Positions 34,825 to 41,818 of a stretch of DNA of 64,000 nucleotides are shown piece by piece. The notes under the pieces are model-generated. The model had not been told where the DNA came from and did not search any database. It saw only the letters and a list, made by a program, of their open reading frames with translations. The position numbers and the translations under genes were made by a program. The DNA is from Nocardia bovistercoris (lineage in GTDB: Bacteria > Actinomycetota > Actinomycetes > Mycobacteriales > Mycobacteriaceae), in assembly GCF_015674855.1 (NCBI RefSeq), contig NZ_JADMLG010000009.1, positions 87,541 to 151,540 on the forward strand, written 5' to 3'. The number at the start of each line of letters is the position of its first letter. Positions within the stretch are counted from its first letter, which is position 1.

Positions 34825-36687
34825 ATGCAGCGCGGAATTCGTATCGGGAACAGGGGCGCGACGAGTGTGCGACGGCCGGTGCCCGCGCGGTCGATCACCA
34901 TCGCCATCGGCGCCGCCACGGTCGTCGTAGCGGCGGTCGCGGTATGCGACACGCCGAGCGACACGCCGTATCGAGTGCTCGCCGGTCCCGGTCACGGGCG
35001 CGGCCTCAGCCAGCACGGCGCATTCGACAGCGCGCAGCGCGGCGACACCGCCGAGAAGATACTCGCGCACTACTACCCCGGCGCGACCCTCGGCACGGTC
35101 GGCCCGACCACGATCGGGGTGCGGCTCACCGAACAGGACGACGCTACCCTCGACGTATACGCCGATGCGGGCCTGCGAGTGGCCGGTCGCGAGGTCGGGC
35201 GCGGTCAGGCCGTGCACCTCACCGCACTGCCCGACGGCGGCGCCAACGTCGTGGTCACCATCGGCTGCGACGGCGACGTGCAATGGCAGGGCTCCACGCG
35301 CGACCCATGGGTGTACCCCCTCCACCCCGCTCCGGGTCGCCCGTCCGCCGAACACCTCACCCTGTGCGGTGGCACCGCCTACCGAGGCGCACTCGGCCTG
35401 GCATCGGAAGACGGCGCGGCGCGCACCGTCAACCGCGTGCACATCGAGGACTACCTACTCGGCCTCGTCCCCGCCGAAGTCCAGGCCAACTGGGTCGACA
35501 AGGGCGCCCGCGAGGCCCTGCGCGCCCAAGCCATCGCAGCGCGCTCCTACGCCATCGCCGAACAGCGCTACCCCTACGCCCAGACCTGCGACACCACCGA
35601 CTGCCAGGTCTACCCCGGCACCGCAGCCGAAGACCCGCGCGCCGCCGAAGCGGTCGCGAGCACCGCGGGCACGGTCCTGCTGCGCGACGGCCGAATCCTG
35701 CGCGCCGAATACTCGGCGGCCCCCGACGGAGGCGCCCCGGCCGACATCCAGACCTTCGAAGTCGGCCCGACACCCGCCGAACTGAGCGTTGGACGCATCC
35801 CCACCGATCCGCGGGTGGACACCTCGGCCGCGCTCCCGAACTCCGAGCCCCAGGGGAATTCGGCGACCGTTCCCGGTGGTGTCGGCGCGGGTACGCCCGG
35901 TGAGCCGAGGCAGGCGGCTGTGCCGGGTGGTGCAAGTCCGGCAGGCGCGCCAGGTTCGGTCCCGGCGGGTGTGCCCGGTGGCGCGGCCGGTGTGCCCGGT
36001 GGTGCGAGTCCGGCGAGTGCGCCAGGTTCGGTTCCGGTTGGTGCGCCCGGTGGTGCTAGTCCGGCGGGTGTGCCCGGCGGCGCGGCCGGTGCGCCGGGTG
36101 GTGTGAGTCCGGTGGGTGTGCCGGGTGGTGTGAGTCCGGCGAGTGCGCCAGGTTCGGTTCCGGCGGGTGTGCCCGGTGGTGCGGCGGGTGTGCCCGGCGG
36201 CGCGGCCGGTGTGCCGGGTGGGATGAGTTCGGCGGGTGTGCCAGGTTCGGTTCCAGCCGGTGTGCCCGGTGGTGTGAGTCCGGGGGGTGTGCCCGGCGTC
36301 GAATCGGCGATCGATTCGGAATACCGGCGTATCGGAGGTGCGGGCAGTGCGGTGGGTGCCCCGCTCGGTCCCGAGATGCGACTACCGGAGGAAGCGGGCA
36401 CGTATCGCCTGTTCACCAATGGCGTCATCATCGCCACGCCGAGCCTGGGCGCGCAGGTGGTCGACTTCACTACGTTGATGCAGATGGTTCCTGAGGCGAA
36501 TGTCCCGGACCCAGACGCCGCGAGCGCGCCGAATCCGAACGGCGAAACTTATTCGGGCGGTGCTGATTCGGGCGGTGCCGATCTGGGACTTCCGGTGCCG
36601 GAGGATCACGTACCGCCGGACAATCGAGAGCTTTCCGAGAGCGCGGAGACGTCGGAATCGGAAGGGGAGGGACCGGACTCGTTCTGA
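34825..36687 (+). CDS. SpoIID-domain envelope protein with long Gly/Val/Pro/Ala repeat and an LGFP unit
   Basis: A 620-residue exported protein with an N-terminal hydrophobic segment at about 24-42. A SpoIID/LytB-type domain follows (about 50-330): 'GHGRGLSQHGAF', 'YYPGATLG', 'VNRVHIEDYLLGLVPAEV' and 'LRAQAIAARSYA' are its hallmarks. SpoIID of spore formers is a lytic transglycosylase, so a peptidoglycan role is likely. Residues 350-492 are an imperfect repeat of units such as PGGASPAGVPGGAAGV. One LGFP-like unit follows ('AVGAPLGPEMRLPEEAG'), then an acidic tail. It lies next to, and is divergent from, the amidase. Confidence 0.82.
   Translation: MQRGIRIGNRGATSVRRPVPARSITIAIGAATVVVAAVAVCDTPSDTPYRVLAGPGHGRGLSQHGAFDSAQRGDTAEKILAHYYPGATLGTVGPTTIGVRLTEQDDATLDVYADAGLRVAGREVGRGQAVHLTALPDGGANVVVTIGCDGDVQWQGSTRDPWVYPLHPAPGRPSAEHLTLCGGTAYRGALGLASEDGAARTVNRVHIEDYLLGLVPAEVQANWVDKGAREALRAQAIAARSYAIAEQRYPYAQTCDTTDCQVYPGTAAEDPRAAEAVASTAGTVLLRDGRILRAEYSAAPDGGAPADIQTFEVGPTPAELSVGRIPTDPRVDTSAALPNSEPQGNSATVPGGVGAGTPGEPRQAAVPGGASPAGAPGSVPAGVPGGAAGVPGGASPASAPGSVPVGAPGGASPAGVPGGAAGAPGGVSPVGVPGGVSPASAPGSVPAGVPGGAAGVPGGAAGVPGGMSSAGVPGSVPAGVPGGVSPGGVPGVESAIDSEYRRIGGAGSAVGAPLGPEMRLPEEAGTYRLFTNGVIIATPSLGAQVVDFTTLMQMVPEANVPDPDAASAPNPNGETYSGGADSGGADLGLPVPEDHVPPDNRELSESAETSESEGEGPDSF
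35872..36300 (+). repeat. In-gene degenerate repeat coding Gly-Val-Pro-Gly-Gly units
   Basis: About 430 bp built from variants of ggtgtgcccggtggtgcg and ccggcgggtgtgcc, all in phase with the SpoIID gene. It encodes a flexible linker of more than 130 residues. Near-identical subunits recur, so copy number is likely to vary among strains. Confidence 0.85.
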
Positions 36688-36727
36688 TGGTGTGCCCGAG
36701 ATCGGAAGTCGGCGTCGAATCAGCGGG

Positions 36728-36758
36728 TTGACCTTGACGTAGCGTCAACTTGCAGACT
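36728..36758 (+). promoter_or_regulatory. MerR-type promoter with 19-bp spacer and dyad
   Basis: TTGACC (36728-36733) and CAGACT (36753-36758) are 19 bp apart, the long spacer typical of MerR-activated promoters. TTGACG-TAG-CGTCAA (36734-36748) is a perfect dyad inside the spacer. The MerR gene starts at 36795. Confidence 0.65.
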
Positions 36759-36794
36759 GGTTTCACCGACGAGAGAAGGAAGGGACCGGGTCGA

Positions 36795-37565
36795 ATGACA
36801 GCGGGCACCCGGCGGGGCGAATGGTCCATCCAGGATCTGGCGAAGGTGGCCGGTACCACCAGCCGGACGTTGCGCCACTACGGGCAACTCGGGCTGTTGC
36901 CGCCCAGCCGGATCGGCGCCAACGGGTACCGCTATTACGACCAGGATTCCCTCGTGCGGTTGCAGCGGATCCTGCTGCTGCGAGAACTCGGCCTCGGCCT
37001 CCCGGCCATCGGCGAAGTCCTCGCGGGCCAGCGCGACACCGCGACCGCACTGCGCGCGCACCTGGGTTTGCTCTTGCAAGAACAGGACCGGATCCGACGC
37101 CGGATCGAGTCGGTGCGAACCACATTGCACAAGACGGAAAGAGGTGAACGACTCGTGGCAGCGGAAGTCTTCGACGGATTCGACCATACGAAGTACAAGG
37201 ACGAGGTGATCGAACGGTGGGGCGAGGATGCCTACACCAGCGGTGACCGCTGGTGGCGCGCGATGTCCGAGGACGACAAGCGACGCTTCCAGCAGACCCA
37301 ACTGGACATCGCCGCTGACTTCGGCCGCGCGCACGCCGACGGCCTCGCGCCCGACAGCGCCGCCGTGCAGGCCATCGTGGCCAGGCACAAGGAGTGGATC
37401 GGCGTCGGCTGGCAGGGCCGCCAGGTGGTGAAGGAGGCATTCATCGGACTCGGTGAGATGTACGTCGCCGACCCGCGTTTCGGCCGGAACTACGACGTAC
37501 ACGGCACGGGCACAGCCGAATTCGTCCGCGACGCCATGCGCGTCTACGCCGAGGCGAACCTGTGA
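36795..37565 (+). CDS. MerR-family regulator, TipA-like
   Basis: A 256-residue regulator starting at ATG 36795 behind AAGGAAGGG. The N-terminal MerR helix-turn-helix and wing (residues 8-75) include 'SIQDLAKVAGTTSRTLRHYGQLG' features. A coiled-coil dimerisation helix (about 85-120) follows, then a TipAS-like C-terminal domain that in TipA binds thiopeptide antibiotics or other small molecules ('EVFDGFDHTKYKDEVIERWG', 'GRNYDVHGTGTAEFVRDAM'). The dyad in its own promoter suggests autoactivation. No efflux gene is adjacent, so its further targets are unknown. Confidence 0.9.
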   Translation: MTAGTRRGEWSIQDLAKVAGTTSRTLRHYGQLGLLPPSRIGANGYRYYDQDSLVRLQRILLLRELGLGLPAIGEVLAGQRDTATALRAHLGLLLQEQDRIRRRIESVRTTLHKTERGERLVAAEVFDGFDHTKYKDEVIERWGEDAYTSGDRWWRAMSEDDKRRFQQTQLDIAADFGRAHADGLAPDSAAVQAIVARHKEWIGVGWQGRQVVKEAFIGLGEMYVADPRFGRNYDVHGTGTAEFVRDAMRVYAEANL

Positions 37566-37767
37566 GAACCAGCGTCCGGTAGATCACACCGTGCCCGCGT
37601 ACCGACCCGGTACGCGGGCGCGGTCGGGTTGGTGGGGTGCTGGGGCGGTCGAGGTTCGGCATGGTGTGCGGGTCGGGTGGACTCGGCAGGGTGAGACGCG
37701 GTCGGGATCTACCTGGCGTGAGGTGTTCGGCATAGCACGGTGTGTGCGGTCCGGATCGGTTCCGCTC

Positions 37768-37802
37768 GGTGCGGTGCGGTGCGGTGCGGTGCGGTGCGGT
37801 GC
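37768..37802 (+). repeat. Tandem repeat, 7 x GGTGC
   Basis: Seven exact copies of the pentamer lie in a row in the intergenic region 37566-37926. The rest of that 361-bp interval shows no gene. Confidence 0.95.
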
Positions 37803-37847
37803 GGTGTGGTGGTGTGCGGTGTGGTGGTGTGCGGTGTGGTGGTGTGC
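37803..37847 (+). repeat. Tandem repeat, 3 x 15-bp GGTGTGGTGGTGTGC
   Basis: Three exact 15-bp units follow directly after the GGTGC array. The unit is itself derived from GGTGY pentamers. The array is purely G, T and C on this strand. Confidence 0.95.
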
Positions 37848-37926
37848 GTTGCGGGTCTCGCGGAGCGCATTGCGCATACTTGAGGGGTTCGGCTCGCGGG
37901 GTGCGCGGCGCCAGGAGGGACACGCG

Positions 37927-38433
37927 GTGGTGTACGGGAATTCCGTGGCGGGGCAGCGGGCGGGTGGGGCCGTCGCCACCACCACGATCGTTCTCGCGTC
38001 GACGGGCGCGGTGTTGAATCTGATCGGCGCGCTGCGGCTCGGCTTCGACTTCTACGACGATCCGGGACGTTTCGACAATTCGCTCGCGGTCATCGCGGTT
38101 CTCGGCGGTCTGCTGCTCGCGGCCGTGCTCGTCTACGGTTCGGTGTTGATCCACCGGGGCGAGGAGGCGGGCCGCTACGTGGTGCTGGTCGCCGCGGGCG
38201 CATGGGCGACGATCGCGGTGATCGGCCTGCTCGCCGCGCTCATCGGCTACAGCTCCGACTACGGGGTGCACTGGTTCGCCGACGCGAGCCGCGTGGCCGA
38301 GACCTTGTTCGCGACCTGCGGCCTCCCCGGCACCGTCACCGCACTGATCGAAGGCGATTGGGCCGCCAACGCCGCGGCCGCCGCACTCCCGACTCTGACC
38401 GCCATGACCGCGATACCTCGCTCCCGCAATTGA
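37927..38433 (+). CDS. Small membrane protein, unknown function
   Basis: A 168-residue protein starting at GTG 37927 behind AGGAGGGA. It has four hydrophobic segments (about 18-37, 53-73, 83-103 and 112-135). The stretch between segments 1 and 2 is Asp/Arg-rich ('FDFYDDPGRFDNSLAV'). A soluble-looking tail with one Cys follows. No family is recognised. It lies between two intergenic tandem-repeat regions. Confidence 0.78.
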   Translation: MVYGNSVAGQRAGGAVATTTIVLASTGAVLNLIGALRLGFDFYDDPGRFDNSLAVIAVLGGLLLAAVLVYGSVLIHRGEEAGRYVVLVAAGAWATIAVIGLLAALIGYSSDYGVHWFADASRVAETLFATCGLPGTVTALIEGDWAANAAAAALPTLTAMTAIPRSRN

Positions 38434-38508
38434 ACTGCCGCGCGCGCTCGGCGGTGTGGGCACCTACCGGATCCCTCGTGCACTGACCCGCCATGACCGC
38501 GATTCCGC

Positions 38509-38673
38509 GGATTCGACCTGCCGTGTGTTGTCGGGGCTGGCCCCGATGTCGTGTGGATCCGACCTGCCGTGTGTTCTCGGCGCTGGCCCCGATGTCGTGT
38601 GGATCCGACCTGCCGTGTGTTCTCGGCGCTGATCCCGATATCGCGCGAACCGACCTGCCGTGTAGCCCCGACA
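38509..38673. repeat. 46-bp tandem repeat, about 3.6 copies
   Basis: Units start at 38509, 38555, 38601 and 38647. Copies 2 and 3 differ at few positions, and copy 4 is partial. The unit begins GGATCCGACCTGCCGTGTG and contains GGCGCTGGCCCCGAT. It lies between the small membrane protein and the tetR stop. Confidence 0.92.
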
Positions 38674-38707
38674 GTGGCCGGGTTCGAACCGGACAGGCAA
38701 GCGAGGT

Positions 38708-39334
38708 CTAGTCGCGCAGGGCGCGCATGAGTTGGTCCTCGGTGATGGGCGGGGCGGGTAGCGGGTGGGCGGCCGAGGCGCGCAGTCCGTCGAGGACGAG
38801 GGCGAGGTTGCGGCGCCAGGCGTCGGGGGCGATGTGGGCGGTGGCCTCGACTATGCGGATGTGCGACCAGCTGATGAAGGCGATGTCCTCGAGCACCCAG
38901 TCGGGTCGCAGCACGCCGGCGTCCTTGGCGCGGGTGATGATCTGGCGCATGAGGCCGTGGCCGTATTCCCTGGCGCGGGCGAACGCGGCGCTCGGCGCGG
39001 TGCGCAGCGCGAGGTCGCCGAGGAGTCGGTCGCTCGCTTGGAGTTCGCACACTTTCACGACCATGTAGACGAAGGAATCCCACGGGTCGTCGATGGCCAG
39101 CGCTGCCTCGGCGACTCGTGAACCGGCTTCGACGCGGTCTTCGACGGCGGCGGCGATGAGGTCGTCGCGGGTGGGGAAGCGGTTGTAGAGGGTGCCGATG
39201 GCGACGCCCGCGCGCGCGGCGATCTCTTTGAGCGGCGCGTCGAGTCCGCGTTCGAGGAACACTTCGCGGGCCGCGGCGACGAGGGCGTCGCGGTTGCGCT
39301 TGGCGTCGCTGCGCAACGGCTTGTCCTCGGGCAT
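38708..39334 (-). CDS. TetR-family transcriptional regulator
   Basis: A 208-residue repressor-type protein. The N-terminal helix-turn-helix (residues 12-58) includes 'EIAARAGVAIGTLYNRFPTRDDL', the TetR signature. The C-terminal ligand-binding helices are typical in length. It is divergent from the SDR-like gene. Two mirror-image dyads in the shared 107-bp intergenic region suggest it controls both itself and the SDR-like gene. A TAGGAT -10 box 7 nt before its ATG suggests a leaderless message. Confidence 0.92.
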   Translation of the reverse strand: MPEDKPLRSDAKRNRDALVAAAREVFLERGLDAPLKEIAARAGVAIGTLYNRFPTRDDLIAAAVEDRVEAGSRVAEAALAIDDPWDSFVYMVVKVCELQASDRLLGDLALRTAPSAAFARAREYGHGLMRQIITRAKDAGVLRPDWVLEDIAFISWSHIRIVEATAHIAPDAWRRNLALVLDGLRASAAHPLPAPPITEDQLMRALRD

Positions 39335-39341
39335 GGGCTGA

Positions 39342-39347
39342 ATCCTA
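39342..39347 (-). promoter_or_regulatory. -10 element of tetR-type gene
   Basis: TAGGAT on the minus strand ends 7 nt before the ATG at 39334. The place of its -35 (about 39365-39370) is overlapped by operator 1. Confidence 0.45.
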
Positions 39348-39366
39348 CAAATCCGGGAGTCGAACT

Positions 39367-39388
39367 AACTTGAGCATGGGTTCAACTT
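39367..39388. promoter_or_regulatory. TetR operator 1
   Basis: AACTTGA-GCATGGGT-TCAACTT is a 22-bp imperfect dyad in the tetR/SDR intergenic region. It covers the expected -35 of the tetR promoter. Confidence 0.6.
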
Positions 39389-39405
39389 CCATTATCGTCG
39401 GAGCT

Positions 39406-39427
39406 AACTTGAACCTATGCTCAACTT
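39406..39427. promoter_or_regulatory. TetR operator 2
   Basis: AACTTGA-ACCTATGC-TCAACTT is nearly the reverse complement of operator 1, with centres 39 bp apart. A TATGCT -10 for the SDR-like gene (39416-39421) lies inside it. Confidence 0.6.
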
Positions 39428-39441
39428 AGTGAGGTAGCACC

Positions 39442-40182
39442 ATGTCGAAGACGCTCGCGATCTTCGGATTCGGTCCAGGACTCGCCCTCGGCGCCGCGCG
39501 GCGGTTCGGCCGCGAGGGATTCCGGATCGCCGCCATCGGACGCGCCCCGTCGGCGTCGCTGATCGAGGAACTCACCGCGGCGGGGATCACCGCCGAAGCC
39601 TTCACCGCCGACCTCACCCGCGAGGCCGAACTGCTGCGCGCCACACATGCGATCACCGACCGATTCGGCCGGATCGATGTCGCCGTGCACACCGCGGCCG
39701 CCGATATGTCGGCGCGCTCCGCCTCCACCCTCGACATCGATGTCGACGCCCTGCGCGCCCCGCTCGAACTCAAGCTCTACTCGCCGATCTGGATGACCCG
39801 CGCGCTCGCGCCCGCGATGATCGAACGCGGCGAAGGCACGCTGCTGTACTCCTCGGGCCTGTCCGAACAGCACCTGCAGCCGTACCTGGCCAACTTCGGC
39901 GTCGTCATGGCCGCCCAGCGGGCCTACATCCGCCAGCTCGACGCCGAATTGCGCGGCACCGGAGTCCATGTCGGACTGCTCAATGTCGGCGTGCTGATCG
40001 GTGGGAGCAAGGCCCAGCAGATCATCGACGCGAACCCGGAGCTGATCCCGCCCGGCCTCGAGATCAACCGCCTGTCCAATGACGAACTGGCCGAACAGTA
40101 TTGGCGCATGTACACCGACCGTGACCGGGCCGAACGCGATATCGGCTTCGACATCGAACCCGATATCGCCTACGCCGACTGA
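39442..40182 (+). CDS. SDR-like protein lacking the catalytic Tyr/Lys
   Basis: A 246-residue Rossmann-fold protein of short-chain dehydrogenase shape. The nucleotide-binding loop 'GFGPGLALGAARRFG' and the Ser of 'LLYSSGLS' are present. Where the family has YxxxK, this protein reads FGVVM ('LANFGVVMAAQRAYI'), so both catalytic residues are replaced. 'VAVHTAAAD' stands for the usual NNAG. It may bind NAD(P) without classical oxidoreductase activity, or use other chemistry. It is preceded by GTGAGG. It is adjacent to and probably controlled by the divergent TetR protein. Confidence 0.85.
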   Translation: MSKTLAIFGFGPGLALGAARRFGREGFRIAAIGRAPSASLIEELTAAGITAEAFTADLTREAELLRATHAITDRFGRIDVAVHTAAADMSARSASTLDIDVDALRAPLELKLYSPIWMTRALAPAMIERGEGTLLYSSGLSEQHLQPYLANFGVVMAAQRAYIRQLDAELRGTGVHVGLLNVGVLIGGSKAQQIIDANPELIPPGLEINRLSNDELAEQYWRMYTDRDRAERDIGFDIEPDIAYAD

Positions 40183-40183
40183 C

Positions 40184-41404
40184 TCAGGCGCCGCACATCG
40201 ACTGAATGACGCCCTTCACGATCGGTGCGCCGTAGGTGGTCGGCGCGAACAGCAGGGTCTGCGCGATCGAGATCGGCGTGGTGACCGTCGCGGCGATCCC
40301 GGTGGAACCGGCGACGGTGGTGCCCGCGGTGATGAGCAGGCTGGTCACGTCGAGGCCGAGGGTGGTCAGGTCGAGCGCGTTCTCCACCTCGACCTCCGAC
40401 AGCGGTACGGTCTCGAGCGCCCGGCCCTCGTATATCCCGAATCCGAGGTTGGTCAGGAAGGTCACCGGACCGTAGTCGAGCGCGTCGACCAGCGGCCCGA
40501 GTTCCTCGGTGCGCCGCGGCAGCGCCATCCGCGCCACCCGGTTCTCGGCCAGGAAGGCCCGCACCGAATCGGCGCTCGCGCGCAGTGCCGCGCGATCCAG
40601 CGGCAGGTCGGACCGGTCGAGATAGTCCCTGGTTCGCTCGACCAGCTCGTGCGTCGTCAGGTCCGCGACGGGCGTGCAGGAGCCGTCGGCACGGACCAGG
40701 CTGTTCGCCAGGTCGCGCACCTGGTCGGGAACGGCGACCGGCGCCACGACCACTTCGTCGAGATCGAGCGGCCGGTAGGCGTTGGGCGCGGCGCACCGGC
40801 TCGCGAGGTTGTCCTGCACGAGCCGGGCCAGCGACTTGACGCCGGTGAAGACCGCGCCGACCAGTGGTTTGAGCACGAATCCGACGGTCGGCACCATCGC
40901 GGCGGCCAGCTGGGCGGGGATCTTCACCAAGCGGGTGGCGAGGATGAACACCTCGACGACGTCGTTCACGGTCAGCCGCGACGCCGGGACGGTCTGATCG
41001 ATGCGGCCGGTGCGCACCGCGTCGAGCCCGTTCACCAGGTACGTGACGATCGGGTCGTCGAGGAATTCCGTGCGCTCGTTGACGGCGCCGGGATGTACGG
41101 GCAGCCCGTCGCGGTGCACGCGCAGGTTCGACAGCGCGAGCCGGACCTGCTCGACCTCGCGGTCGTAGCCCGCTACCTGCTCGGCCGGGACGAGCGCGCG
41201 CAGGGCGGTGGCCGTGATGCCGATGATGTCGTCGAAGGTGGGCGCCGCGCCGACGCAGAGTTCGCCCGCGTCGGCGATCGGCGCGCCTGCCACGGTGTCG
41301 CGGTCGGCCGCCCGTGCCGTCACGGGTGTGACCGCGGTGACGCCGAGTGTGCCGGACAGCACGAATGCGCCGATGAGCGGGACGAGGGCGCGGGGGATCC
41401 GCAT
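40184..41404 (-). CDS. Secreted protein, unknown function
   Basis: A 406-residue protein with a signal peptide ('PLIGAFVLSGTLGVTAVTPVTARAADR', cleavage probably after ARA). The mature part is Val/Leu/Asp-rich with five Cys, among them 'GELCVGAA', 'SRCAAP', 'GSCTPV' and the C-terminal 'QSMCGA'. It contains moderately hydrophobic stretches ('IPAQLAAAMVPTVGFVLKPLVG') that may dock on the membrane. A GGAGG ribosome site precedes ATG 41404. No known domain is recognised. A TetR-type dyad lies 64 bp upstream of the start. It is divergent from glf. Confidence 0.82.
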   Translation of the reverse strand: MRIPRALVPLIGAFVLSGTLGVTAVTPVTARAADRDTVAGAPIADAGELCVGAAPTFDDIIGITATALRALVPAEQVAGYDREVEQVRLALSNLRVHRDGLPVHPGAVNERTEFLDDPIVTYLVNGLDAVRTGRIDQTVPASRLTVNDVVEVFILATRLVKIPAQLAAAMVPTVGFVLKPLVGAVFTGVKSLARLVQDNLASRCAAPNAYRPLDLDEVVVAPVAVPDQVRDLANSLVRADGSCTPVADLTTHELVERTRDYLDRSDLPLDRAALRASADSVRAFLAENRVARMALPRRTEELGPLVDALDYGPVTFLTNLGFGIYEGRALETVPLSEVEVENALDLTTLGLDVTSLLITAGTTVAGSTGIAATVTTPISIAQTLLFAPTTYGAPIVKGVIQSMCGA

Positions 41405-41467
41405 GGCGAGCCTCCGGGGGCGGTCGATCGTTGGTGCGGCGCCGGACCAACGCGGTGAGGGGTTTCG

Positions 41468-41490
41468 ACTGAACTGGACGACCGTTCAGT
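41468..41490 (-). promoter_or_regulatory. TetR-type operator upstream of secreted protein
   Basis: ACTGAAC-TGGACGACC-GTTCAGT is a 7-bp-arm dyad with a 9-bp centre, of the ACTGAACGGTCGTTCAGT style bound by many actinobacterial TetR proteins. The regulator cannot be named. Confidence 0.45.
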
Positions 41491-41804
41491 TAGGAGGCAA
41501 TCACATCCTGCCCCGATTTCCGGGGGGTGGAAGTCCAGAAGAACTCTGGAAGAACATGCGGTGCCGAACCGCGCGAGCGCCCCGCCGTCACCACGGGCAC
41601 GCACAGGCCCGCTCGAGCGCTGCGTGCGAGGGATGTCAACGGCGCACCGCTGACATGGCCACCGCCCGCGACGGGCATAGGCGCTGCGCCCGGCGCAAAT
41701 CCATCGGAACGGACAAGATCGAATTATCGGCGCCCGATTTCGAGGTGTGCCCTTATCACGCCCGCGGTCCGGAACTCTCCGGTGGTCGCGCGGCGGACTT
41801 CCGA

Positions 41805-41810
41805 TACGCT
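41805..41810 (+). promoter_or_regulatory. -10 element of glf
   Basis: TACGCT ends 8 nt before the GTG at 41819, and GGGCCACC between them is not a ribosome site. This is consistent with a leaderless glf operon mRNA. Confidence 0.5.
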
Positions 41811-41818
41811 GGGCCACC

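Larger units (their letters stand above)
41405..41818. other. 414-bp intergenic region between secreted protein and glf
   Basis: It holds the TetR-type dyad at 41468-41490 and the glf -10 box near its right end. AGGAGG at 41492-41497 is not followed by a usable start codon. No gene is supported. Confidence 0.6.

Noticed and set aside
38509..38673. CRISPR array
   Set aside because: The 46-bp units abut with no unique spacers, and there are no cas genes.
41492..41560. Small gene after the AGGAGG at 41492
   Set aside because: No ATG, GTG or TTG lies at ribosome-site distance, and the following frame has no coding character.
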